Shown piece by piece: positions 1 to 6,017 of a DNA stretch of 7,483 bases; the first letter of the stretch is position 1; every line of letters starts with the position of its first letter. A model generated the notes under the pieces. It had not been told where the DNA came from. It did not search any database and worked only from the letters and a program-made list of their open reading frames with translations. Where the stretch lies: the NCBI GenBank assembly GCA_020846815.1, contig JADLDF010000032.1:1-7483 (forward strand), written 5' to 3'. The translations under genes were made by a program, and so were the position numbers. This DNA comes from Gammaproteobacteria bacterium (GTDB lineage: Bacteria > Pseudomonadota > Gammaproteobacteria > Steroidobacterales > Steroidobacteraceae).

Positions 1-233
1 GGCTGCGCGGCCAGCTGCTGTCGGCGTTCATGCTGGTCGCGGTGCTCGCGGCCTATGCAGTCGGCCCGACCGCGGTGCCATTGCTGGCCAAGGGCGTGTT
101 CGGCTCCGAGCAGGCGCTCGACCGCGCACTTGCCCTGCTCTGCGGCCTGCTGATGCCCATTGCCGCGGTGGCGCTCGCGATCGCGCGCGCACCTTATCGC
201 GAGCTCATGATCACCGGCGGACGAAGGCCATGA
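1..233 (+). CDS. MFS transporter, C-terminal fragment
   Basis: The reading frame is already open at the left edge (codons from base 3) and ends at TGA 231-233, so only about the last 76 residues are present. They show two strongly hydrophobic stretches, consistent with the last two membrane helices of a 12-helix major facilitator protein. These are separated by a short polar segment containing FGSEQALDRAL and followed by a basic tail, RAPYRELMITGGRRP. The opening RGQLLSAF, the GPTAVPLL turn and the VFGSEQALDRALA loop resemble the Spinster-like MFS proteins common in proteobacterial catabolic clusters. That family placement is by recall of the sequence style. The substrate cannot be read from this end. 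It lies on the same strand as the thiolase 221 bp downstream, so a shared pathway is possible, but the gap suggests a separate promoter for the thiolase. Confidence 0.7.
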   Translation, partial: LRGQLLSAFMLVAVLAAYAVGPTAVPLLAKGVFGSEQALDRALALLCGLLMPIAAVALAIARAPYRELMITGGRRP

Positions 234-236
234 TGC

Positions 237-250
237 CGCACGCCCGTGCG
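237..250. terminator. small GC hairpin just after the MFS stop codon
   Basis: CGCAC at 237-241 pairs with GTGCG at 246-250 around a four-base loop, starting four bases after the MFS stop codon. The stem is short and no T-run follows, so it is only a weak candidate for a transcription end or mRNA 3'-end stabiliser. A second inverted repeat, CCGGTGG 321-327 with CCACCGG 346-352, lies further downstream in the same gap and could serve the same purpose. Confidence 0.22.
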
Positions 251-378
251 TGCACCCTCGACCGCGACCAACAGCGCCGGCCAGGCGTTCTCCTCGACCC
301 AGCCGCCGAAGCGGGCGCTGCCGGTGGGGACCGAGGCGGCCCATGCCACCGGAATCCGAGGTCTGCGCCACGCGTCGG

Positions 379-413
379 CTCTCTCGACTGACTTGCATTA
401 TGATACTCTCTCG
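379..413 (+). promoter_or_regulatory. candidate thiolase promoter region with direct repeats
   Basis: A local AT-rich island in otherwise GC-rich DNA contains TATGAT at 399-404, matching five of six bases of a sigma-70 -10 box, about 50 bp before the thiolase ATG. A convincing -35 is missing: TCGGCT at 375-380, with an 18-bp spacer, matches only three of six positions. The 8-base direct repeat CTCTCTCG occurs at 379-386 and 406-413, flanking the -10 candidate, and could be regulator half-sites. The promoter is inferred from composition and position only. Confidence 0.33.
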
Positions 414-443
414 GGGTCGTTGCCCTGGTGGCACTCGCGTGCC

Positions 444-448
444 GGAGG
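444..448 (+). promoter_or_regulatory. ribosome binding site of the thiolase gene
   Basis: GGAGG sits six bases before ATG 455. This selects that codon over the in-frame GTG at 428, which would add nine residues not expected at the start of a thiolase. Confidence 0.75.
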
Positions 449-454
449 TGGTCC

Positions 455-1693
455 ATGGACGGTCCAATTTACATCCTCGGCGGTTACCAGACCGATTTCG
501 CCGCCAACTGGGCCCGCAGCGGCCGCGAGCTCGCCGATGGCATCCGCGAAGTGCTCGAGCACGGCCTCGACGCCGTCGACCTCGAGCCGCACGACCTCGA
601 AACCGTGCACGTCGGCAATTTCGCCGCCGAGCTGTTCTGCAACCAGGGCCACCTCGGCGGCCTGGTCGCCGCCGCCCACCCGGACCTCGCCGGCGTACCG
701 GCCGCGCGCCACGAAGGCGCCTGTGCCTCCGGCAGCCTCGCGGCGCTCGCCGCCTCGGCCGAGCTCGAGGCCGGCCGCTACGGCCTCGCCGCCGTGATCG
801 GCATCGAGCAGATGCGCAACGTCCCGGGCGATCAGGCCGCGAAGCTCATCGGCCCTTCCGCGATGTGGTCCGGCCACGAGTGCCAGGACGTGAAGTATCC
901 CTGGCCGCACGTGTTCAGCGAGCTCGCCGCGGAGTACGAGCGGCGCTACGGCCTGAAGAGCGAGCACCTGTGGCGCATCGCCGAGATCAACTTCGGCAAT
1001 GCGCGCCGCAATCCCAACGCGCAGACGCGCCGCTGGCAGTTCACGCCCGAGAGCTTCAGCGCCGACGAGCAGGCCAATCCGGTCATCGACGGCCGCATGC
1101 GCAAACAGGACTGCGGCCAGATCAGCGACGGCGCGGCGATCGTGTTCCTCGCCACCGAGCCGGTGGCGCAGCGCTGGGCCGCGGCCCGCGGCCGCAAGCT
1201 GGACTCGATCGCCGTGATCCGCGGCTGGGGCCACCGCACCGCACCGATCACCTACCAGGCCAAGGTCGAGGCGAGTCGCGACCAGCCCTACGTCTTTCCA
1301 TTCGTGCGCGCCACCATCGAGGACGCGTTCCGCCGTGCCGGCCTCGGCGGCATCGACGACGTCGACGGCATCGAAACTCACGACTGCTTCACCAGCACCG
1401 AGTACATGGCCATCGACCATTTCGGCATCACTGCGCCGGGCCAGAGCTGGCGCGCGATCGAGTCGGGCGACATCGAGCTCGGCGGCCGGATTCCGGTGAA
1501 CCCGAGCGGCGGCCTCATCGGCCTCGGGCACCCGGTTGGGGCGACGGGCGTGCGCATGCTGCTCGACTGCTGCAAGCAGGTCACCGGCACGGCCGGCGAC
1601 TACCAGGTCGAGGGCGCCAGGACGTTCGCGACGCTGAACGTCGGCGGCAGCGCGACGACGACGGTGAGCTTCGTCGTGGGCCGCGCCGGCTGA
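455..1693 (+). CDS. SCP2-type thiolase family protein (acetyl-CoA acetyltransferase-like)
   Basis: This is a 412-residue protein of normal length for the SCP2/SCPx thiolase branch, starting at ATG 455 behind a good Shine-Dalgarno. The N-terminus IYILGGYQTDF is the usual first strand of this branch. The nucleophile is Cys90 in EGACASGS. His309 and Cys311 lie in the branch-typical HDCF motif. NPSGGLIGLGHPVGATG carries catalytic His359. At the C-terminal loop, where classical thiolases have CxG, this protein has NVGGS (Asn395). In SCP2 thiolases the HDCF cysteine takes over as acid/base, so this is normal for the family and the enzyme looks complete. The expected chemistry is thiolytic cleavage of a 3-oxoacyl-CoA or the reverse Claisen condensation. 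Some relatives are instead aldolases on steroid side-chain CoA esters, but those work with a DUF35 partner and none is visible here. No signal peptide is seen, so it is cytosolic. It precedes the carotenoid oxygenase on the same strand and may form an operon with it. Confidence 0.88.
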   Translation: MDGPIYILGGYQTDFAANWARSGRELADGIREVLEHGLDAVDLEPHDLETVHVGNFAAELFCNQGHLGGLVAAAHPDLAGVPAARHEGACASGSLAALAASAELEAGRYGLAAVIGIEQMRNVPGDQAAKLIGPSAMWSGHECQDVKYPWPHVFSELAAEYERRYGLKSEHLWRIAEINFGNARRNPNAQTRRWQFTPESFSADEQANPVIDGRMRKQDCGQISDGAAIVFLATEPVAQRWAAARGRKLDSIAVIRGWGHRTAPITYQAKVEASRDQPYVFPFVRATIEDAFRRAGLGGIDDVDGIETHDCFTSTEYMAIDHFGITAPGQSWRAIESGDIELGGRIPVNPSGGLIGLGHPVGATGVRMLLDCCKQVTGTAGDYQVEGARTFATLNVGGSATTTVSFVVGRAG

Positions 1694-1750
1694 AGAGCGG
1701 GCTCACAGGGCCGCGCGCCGCGGCAGCACAGACAGCAAGGGCCGCGGTAC

Positions 1751-1765
1751 GAACCCCGGGGCTTC
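1751..1765. repeat. near-palindrome between thiolase and oxygenase genes
   Basis: GAACCCCGGGGCTTC reads as GAA-CCCC / GGGG-TTC with one extra C in the right arm. It lies in the 107-bp gap between the thiolase stop and the oxygenase start, about 35 bp before the oxygenase ribosome binding site. It may be a small mRNA hairpin or a protein site. Nothing else in the gap (1694-1800) looks like a gene, and no clear promoter is visible there. Confidence 0.25.
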
Positions 1766-1787
1766 ATCACAGGGACACGCTGTAAAC

Positions 1788-1792
1788 AGGAG
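1788..1792 (+). promoter_or_regulatory. ribosome binding site of the oxygenase gene
   Basis: AGGAG lies only two bases before ATG 1795 but eight bases before the in-frame ATG 1801, so spacing favours 1801 as the true start. A third in-frame ATG is at 1813. Confidence 0.6.
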
Positions 1793-1800
1793 ACATGGCC

Positions 1801-3342
1801 ATGGCGACCGCGATGATCCAGCCCCAGTGGCGCAAGTACACCGACTACAACACCCAGGATCCGCCCGACCGGCCGATCTGGGTCGACGCCATCGACAACC
1901 CCTACCTGCACGGCCCCTACACACCCGTGATCTCCGAGATCACAGCGGTCGATCTCGAGGTGCTGCAGGGCGAGGTTCCGAAGGACATGTACGGCGCCTA
2001 CCTGCGCCAGGGCCCGAACCCCGTGTTCGCGCCGCGCAGCACCTACCACTGGTTCGACGGCGACGGCATGGTCAATGGCCTGTACCTGCGCGACGGCCGC
2101 GCCAGCTTCATCCGCAAGTGGGTCCAGACCCGGGCGCTGCACGACGAGATCGAACGCAACAAGGTCGAGCTCGCGGGCATCATGGGGCCTTACGACAAGT
2201 CGCGCTTCGCAGGCCGCGAGTCGCAGGCAGAGAACCCGGACTACATCAAGGACACGTCGAACACGACGCTGAGCTTCCACAACGGCAAGCTGCTCTCGGC
2301 CTGGTACAACTCCGGCCAGGTCTACGGCCTCGATCCGCTGACGCTCGAGACCCTCGGCGAGGAGCGCTTCGGCGGCGCGCGCGACACCACGATGAACGCG
2401 CACGGCAAGACCGACGCGCGCACCGGCGAGTACATCAACTACGGCTACACCGACTTCCAGCCCTGGCTTACCTACTACGTCATCGGCGCCGACGGCAAGC
2501 TCAGGCACAAGACGCGCATCGACCTGCCGGGCCCGCGCCTGCCGCACGACACCACGATCACGCCGCGCTGGACCATCCTGCATGATTTCCCGCTGTTCCA
2601 CGACGTCGAAGTGCTGAAGCGCCACGGCCATCGCGTCGCACTGTTCCACCGCGAGCTGCCGTCGCGCTTCGGCGTGATGCCGCGCTACGGCACGCAGGAG
2701 CAGGTGCGCTGGTTCGAGTTCGAGCCGGGCTACGTGCTGCACATGGTCAATGCCTGGGAGGACGGCGACTGGATCACCATGGACGGCTGCTTCCAGCCCG
2801 ATCCGACCATCCGCCGCGACCCTGCGGAGGGCCCGCTCGGCTCGATGCTCGCCTACCTGCGCTACAAGGGCCATCTGCGCCGCTGGCGCATGAACGTCGT
2901 CACCGGCGAGAAGCACGAGCAGCAGCTCGACGACCTGAACGTCGAGTTCTGCATGCCCGACACCGAGCTCTACGGCGTCAAGACGCGCTATTCCTACCAC
3001 CAGCTGGTCCCGACGGACCTGCAGACCCTGGCCTTCGAAGGTCTGGTGAAGTACGACCACGACCAGGGCACACGCGAGGTCTACCGCTACCCCACCGGCT
3101 GGTTCCCGAGTGAGGCGACCTTCGCCAAGAGCACCCGCGGCGGTGACGAGGACCAGGGCTACGTGACCACGATCGCGACCGACTCCGCCGACTGGACGTC
3201 GGAGGCCTGGATCTTCGACGCCAAGCGGATCACAGCCGGCCCGATCACGCGCCTGCGCCTGCCGGCGCGCGTCGCCGCCGGCTTCCATGCGGCCTGGGTC
3301 ACCGGCGAGAATCTCTGGGGCAAGCGGCCCGCGGCCGTCTGA
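1801..3342 (+). CDS. carotenoid oxygenase family protein (RPE65 / lignostilbene dioxygenase superfamily)
   Basis: A 513-residue non-haem iron dioxygenase of usual family length. Family signatures appear in order: GAYLRQGPNP at 65-74, YHWFDGDGMV at 82-91, NTTLSFHNGKLLSAW near 155, and VNAWEDGD near 320. The four histidines that bind Fe(II) on the seven-bladed propeller are present: His201 (NAHGK), His261 (LHDFPL), His314 (LHMVNAW) and His496 (GFHAAW). Glu382, in NVEF, probably matches a second-shell glutamate. There is no signal peptide, so it is probably cytosolic or membrane-associated. The expected reaction is O2-dependent cleavage of a C=C bond to two carbonyl products. The substrate (carotenoid, apocarotenoid, stilbene, isoeugenol-like) cannot be fixed from sequence. 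Lys150, in YIKDTSN, lies near where stilbene-cleaving members keep a phenol-binding lysine, but this alignment is from memory. ATG 1801 is preferred over 1795 by ribosome-site spacing. It probably shares a transcript with the thiolase. Confidence 0.9.
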   Translation: MATAMIQPQWRKYTDYNTQDPPDRPIWVDAIDNPYLHGPYTPVISEITAVDLEVLQGEVPKDMYGAYLRQGPNPVFAPRSTYHWFDGDGMVNGLYLRDGRASFIRKWVQTRALHDEIERNKVELAGIMGPYDKSRFAGRESQAENPDYIKDTSNTTLSFHNGKLLSAWYNSGQVYGLDPLTLETLGEERFGGARDTTMNAHGKTDARTGEYINYGYTDFQPWLTYYVIGADGKLRHKTRIDLPGPRLPHDTTITPRWTILHDFPLFHDVEVLKRHGHRVALFHRELPSRFGVMPRYGTQEQVRWFEFEPGYVLHMVNAWEDGDWITMDGCFQPDPTIRRDPAEGPLGSMLAYLRYKGHLRRWRMNVVTGEKHEQQLDDLNVEFCMPDTELYGVKTRYSYHQLVPTDLQTLAFEGLVKYDHDQGTREVYRYPTGWFPSEATFAKSTRGGDEDQGYVTTIATDSADWTSEAWIFDAKRITAGPITRLRLPARVAAGFHAAWVTGENLWGKRPAAV

Positions 3343-3356
3343 GTCCGCCCTGCGAC

Positions 3357-3383
3357 TCGCGCGGTGCCCACGGGCCCGCGCGA
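3357..3383. terminator. strong GC hairpin after the oxygenase gene
   Basis: TCGCGCGG at 3357-3364 pairs perfectly with CCGCGCGA at 3376-3383. Inside, after a single bulged T at 3365, GCC 3366-3368 pairs with GGC 3373-3375 around the loop CACG. The stem begins 14 bases after the oxygenase stop codon. No T-run follows, so it is not a classical intrinsic terminator, but its position and stability suggest a transcript end or 3'-end protection separating the oxygenase from the cytochrome gene. Confidence 0.42.
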
Positions 3384-3483
3384 CGTCGCGTCACGCGCCC
3401 GCCCGCATCGCATCGGTCAGCACGGCGTCGCACTCGACGCGCCCCTCCCGCGCCGCAACGACCGGCACGGCGCTCGACCGAGG

Positions 3484-3489
3484 TAGACT
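3484..3489 (+). promoter_or_regulatory. candidate -10 box of the cytochrome gene
   Basis: TAGACT is a -10-like hexamer ending only seven bases before ATG 3497. If real, transcription would begin at or next to the start codon, giving a leaderless or nearly leaderless message. That would fit the poor Shine-Dalgarno: the nearest match, GAGGT at 3480-3484, is 12 bases away. No clear -35 was found. The same hexamer occurs upstream of the HxlR gene. Confidence 0.3.
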
Positions 3490-3496
3490 CGGGCGC

Positions 3497-5893
3497 ATGA
3501 AGTGCTTCCGGACCGCAATGCTGCTGCTCTGCGCGCTGGTCACGCTCGGGGGCTGCAACCGCACGGCGAGCCCTGGCGCGGAAAGGGCGCCGCCGCTCGC
3601 GAGCCCTCCGGTCGCGGCAGAAGCGTCATTCGCAGGCTCCGATGCCTGCGCGACCTGTCACGCCGATGAGGCTGCCGCCTGGCGCGGCTCACAACACGCG
3701 CGCGCGATGCAGCATGCGACCGAGGCCACCGTGCTCGGCGACTTCGACGACGCGCGCCTGCGCTATGCCGGCGTCGAATCCCGCTTCTTTCGCCGGGATG
3801 GCCGGTTCTTCGTGCGCACCGACGGTGCCGACGGTCGGCTCGCCGACTTCGAGATCCGCTATGCCTTCGGCGTGGAGCCACTGCAGCAGTACCTCGTGGA
3901 GTTTTCCGATGGCCGGCTGCAGGCACTGTCGATCGCCTGGGATGCGCGCCCGAAGGAGCACGGCGGCCAGCGCTGGTTTCACCTCTACCCGAACGAGCGC
4001 GTCGACCATCGCGACGAGCTGCACTGGACACGCCGCTCGCAGAACTGGAACTTCATGTGCGCGGACTGTCACTCGACGAATGTGCGCAAGAACTACGATG
4101 CGACGACGAACACGTTCCGCACGGCATACTCCGAGATCTCGGTCGCCTGCGAAGCCTGTCACGGCCCGGGTTCGGCGCACGTCGAGCTCGCGAAGGCGCG
4201 GCCCGCAGGGTCCGCGCGGGCACTGACCGTGCAGCTGGACGAGCGCCGCGGCGTCGCCTGGACGATGGACCCGGCGAGCGGCAACGCTGCGCGCAGCGCG
4301 CAGCGGAGTTCGGAGCGCGAGCTGCAGGTCTGTGCGCAGTGCCATTCGCGTCGCAGCCAGGCCGCGGAGGGCTATCGGGCCGGCGCCCCGTTCCTCGACT
4401 ATTACCGGCCCGCGTTGCTCGGCGACGGCTCTTTTCATGCCGACGGCCAGCAGCGCGACGAGGTCTACACCTGGGCGTCGTTCCTGCAGAGCCGCATGCA
4501 TCACGCCGGCGTAACCTGCAGCGACTGCCACGATCCGCACTCGGGCAAGCTGCGTGCCGAGGGCAACGCAGTCTGTGCACAGTGCCACTCGCCGCAGAAG
4601 TACGACGCGCGCGGGCACCACCATCACGATGACGCCGCACGCCGCGGCGGCAGCGGTGGCCGTGACGGCCGTGGCAGTAGCGGCGGTGGCGGTAGCGGTG
4701 ACAGTGGTGGCGGCAGTGACGGCACACGCTGTGTCGACTGCCACATGCCCGCCACGACCTATATGGAGGTCGACCCGCGTCGCGACCATTCCCTGCGCGT
4801 GCCGCGCCCGGACCTGTCCGTCGCTCTCGGCACGCCGAATGCCTGCTCGAAGTGCCACACGAATCGCGACGCACAGTGGGCCGCGGACGCGTTGATCACC
4901 TGGAACGGCCGTCAGCCCGGCGGCTTCCAGCACTGGGCCGGGGCGTTTGCGGCCCACGAGGGTCGCCGCGCCGAGGCCGCGGACACGCTCGCCGCGATCG
5001 CGGCCGATGCGACCAGCCCGGCAATCGCGCGCGCCAGCGCGCTGGAGGCGCTGGCGGCGTACCCGGTTCCCGGCAGCGTCGAGGCCGCACGCAGCGCGCT
5101 CGGTGATCCGAGCCCGCTGGTGCGCCGCGGTGCCGTCGAAACGCTCGCGATGTTGCCGCCGTCACAGCGTCTGGAATGGCTCTCGCCCCTGCTGCAGGAT
5201 CCGCTGCGCGTCGTACGCATCGAGGCCGCGGAGCGACTCGCCGATACGATGCACGCAGCGTCCCCCGACCAGCGCGCTGCCTTCGAACGCGCCGCCGCGG
5301 AGTATGAGGCGATGCAGCGCTACAACGCGGATCGCCCGGAGGCGCGCACGGCGCTCGGAGACTTCCGCATGCGCCAGGGTCGCCCCGTCGAGGCCAGAGC
5401 CGACCTCGAGTCCGCACTGCAGCTCGATCAGGGCTTCGTCCCCGCCTACGTGAATCTCGCCGATCTGCATCGCGCGCTGGGCCGCGACGACGAAGCCGAG
5501 CGCGTGCTGCGCGACGGCCTGCGCCTGGCAGGCGACGGCGACGCCATGTTGCACCACGCTCTCGGCTTGACGCTGGCTCGGCGGCGGCAGTTGCCAGCAG
5601 CACTGCGGGAGCTCGCCGCGGCGACCCGTCTCGCGCCCGACGACGCCCGCTTTGCCTACGTCTATGCCGCCGGACTGCAATCGGCCGGGCGGCAGGCCGC
5701 GGCCTTGCGGGAGCTCGATCGAGCGCTCAGCCGCCACCCCGACGACCGGGATCTGCTCATCGCCGCGGCCAGCTACGGCGGCGCGCGCTCCGGGAGCCGC
5801 TACGCGCAGCGACTCGCCGAGCGTCATCGCGACGACCCGGCGGTCACACAGTTCCTGCTGCAGTGGTCCCGGCAGGACAACCCGGTGCCGTAG
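3497..5893 (+). CDS. octahaem c-type cytochrome lipoprotein with HEAT-like and TPR repeats
   Basis: A 798-residue exported protein. The N-terminus is a lipoprotein signal: Lys2 and Arg5, a hydrophobic core, then lipobox LGGC with Cys20 as the lipidated residue and Asn21 after it. Eight CxxCH haem sites start at Cys51, 188, 218, 279, 341, 360, 412 and 450. Non-motif histidines that could be distal ligands include His67, 73, 162, 171, 176, 228, 335, 336, 348 and 431. Residues 374-409 are an HHHH tract plus a Gly/Ser/Asp/Arg-rich linker between haems six and seven. Residues about 500-587 look like HEAT-type helical repeats, and about 612-750 contain three to four TPRs (PEARTALGDFRMRQGR, VPAYVNLADLHRALGR). 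It resembles the cytochrome c554-like/TPR multihaem proteins seen in many environmental bacteria, whose role is mostly unknown. Electron transfer in the periplasm or at the outer membrane is inferred, and it would need a cytochrome c maturation system. ATG 3497 is chosen because it directly yields the signal peptide; the open frame back to 3287 is arginine-rich and overlaps the oxygenase. Confidence 0.88.
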   Translation: MKCFRTAMLLLCALVTLGGCNRTASPGAERAPPLASPPVAAEASFAGSDACATCHADEAAAWRGSQHARAMQHATEATVLGDFDDARLRYAGVESRFFRRDGRFFVRTDGADGRLADFEIRYAFGVEPLQQYLVEFSDGRLQALSIAWDARPKEHGGQRWFHLYPNERVDHRDELHWTRRSQNWNFMCADCHSTNVRKNYDATTNTFRTAYSEISVACEACHGPGSAHVELAKARPAGSARALTVQLDERRGVAWTMDPASGNAARSAQRSSERELQVCAQCHSRRSQAAEGYRAGAPFLDYYRPALLGDGSFHADGQQRDEVYTWASFLQSRMHHAGVTCSDCHDPHSGKLRAEGNAVCAQCHSPQKYDARGHHHHDDAARRGGSGGRDGRGSSGGGGSGDSGGGSDGTRCVDCHMPATTYMEVDPRRDHSLRVPRPDLSVALGTPNACSKCHTNRDAQWAADALITWNGRQPGGFQHWAGAFAAHEGRRAEAADTLAAIAADATSPAIARASALEALAAYPVPGSVEAARSALGDPSPLVRRGAVETLAMLPPSQRLEWLSPLLQDPLRVVRIEAAERLADTMHAASPDQRAAFERAAAEYEAMQRYNADRPEARTALGDFRMRQGRPVEARADLESALQLDQGFVPAYVNLADLHRALGRDDEAERVLRDGLRLAGDGDAMLHHALGLTLARRRQLPAALRELAAATRLAPDDARFAYVYAAGLQSAGRQAAALRELDRALSRHPDDRDLLIAAASYGGARSGSRYAQRLAERHRDDPAVTQFLLQWSRQDNPVP
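4616..4723 (+). repeat. low-complexity GGY/AGY-rich tract encoding a His-Gly-Ser linker
   Basis: Inside the cytochrome gene, codons 374-377 are four histidines and codons 384-409 are almost entirely Gly, Ser, Asp and Arg, built from runs of GGC, GGT, AGC, AGT and GAC. The DNA is microsatellite-like, so in-frame length change by slippage is possible without breaking the protein. It lies between the sixth and seventh haem motifs and probably encodes a flexible loop. Confidence 0.7.
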
Positions 5894-5942
5894 CCGTGGC
5901 GATGCCGAGCATCCGGCGCGGCATCCACGCCTGTCCCACGGC
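5893..5942. terminator. nested inverted repeats between convergent genes
   Basis: GCCGTGG 5893-5899 pairs with CCACGGC 5936-5942. Inside it, GATGCCG 5901-5907 pairs perfectly with CGGCATC 5919-5925 around an 11-base loop. The element begins at the last base of the cytochrome stop codon and lies between two genes that converge, where a bidirectional terminator is expected. There is no T-run on either strand. The rest of the gap to 6017 shows nothing recognisable. Confidence 0.38.
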
Positions 5943-6017
5943 CGGCTGCGCCATGCTGCACTCCAGGTGCGGTGCCGCGCTCCATCCAGCCGGCGAGCGC
6001 TCGTGCGGGACCGGCAT

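Noticed and set aside
211..456. Small minus-strand open frame in the gap before the thiolase
   Set aside because: Arginine-rich product without a recognisable motif, overlapping the transporter end and the thiolase start.
250..1785. Long plus-strand open frame overlapping the thiolase
   Set aside because: It encodes an arginine/proline-rich low-complexity product, out of frame with the clear thiolase signatures.
1600..3288. Long open frame on the minus strand opposite the carotenoid oxygenase
   Set aside because: It mirrors the codon structure of the oxygenase gene, has an Ala/Arg/Val-rich composition with no recognisable domain, and the plus strand carries an unambiguous family match. GC-rich DNA produces such shadows.
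3287..3496. Upstream extension of the cytochrome reading frame
   Set aside because: The extra 70 residues are Arg/Ser/Ala-rich, overlap the oxygenase 3' end and would bury the lipoprotein signal peptide that begins exactly at ATG 3497.
4646..4723. Tandem repeat or CRISPR-like array
   Set aside because: The units are irregular GGY/AGY codons without spacers of constant length, and the tract is in frame inside a coding gene.
3689..4957. Minus-strand open frame opposite the cytochrome gene
   Set aside because: It is a shadow of the haem-bearing frame. The plus strand has eight ordered CxxCH motifs and a lipoprotein signal.
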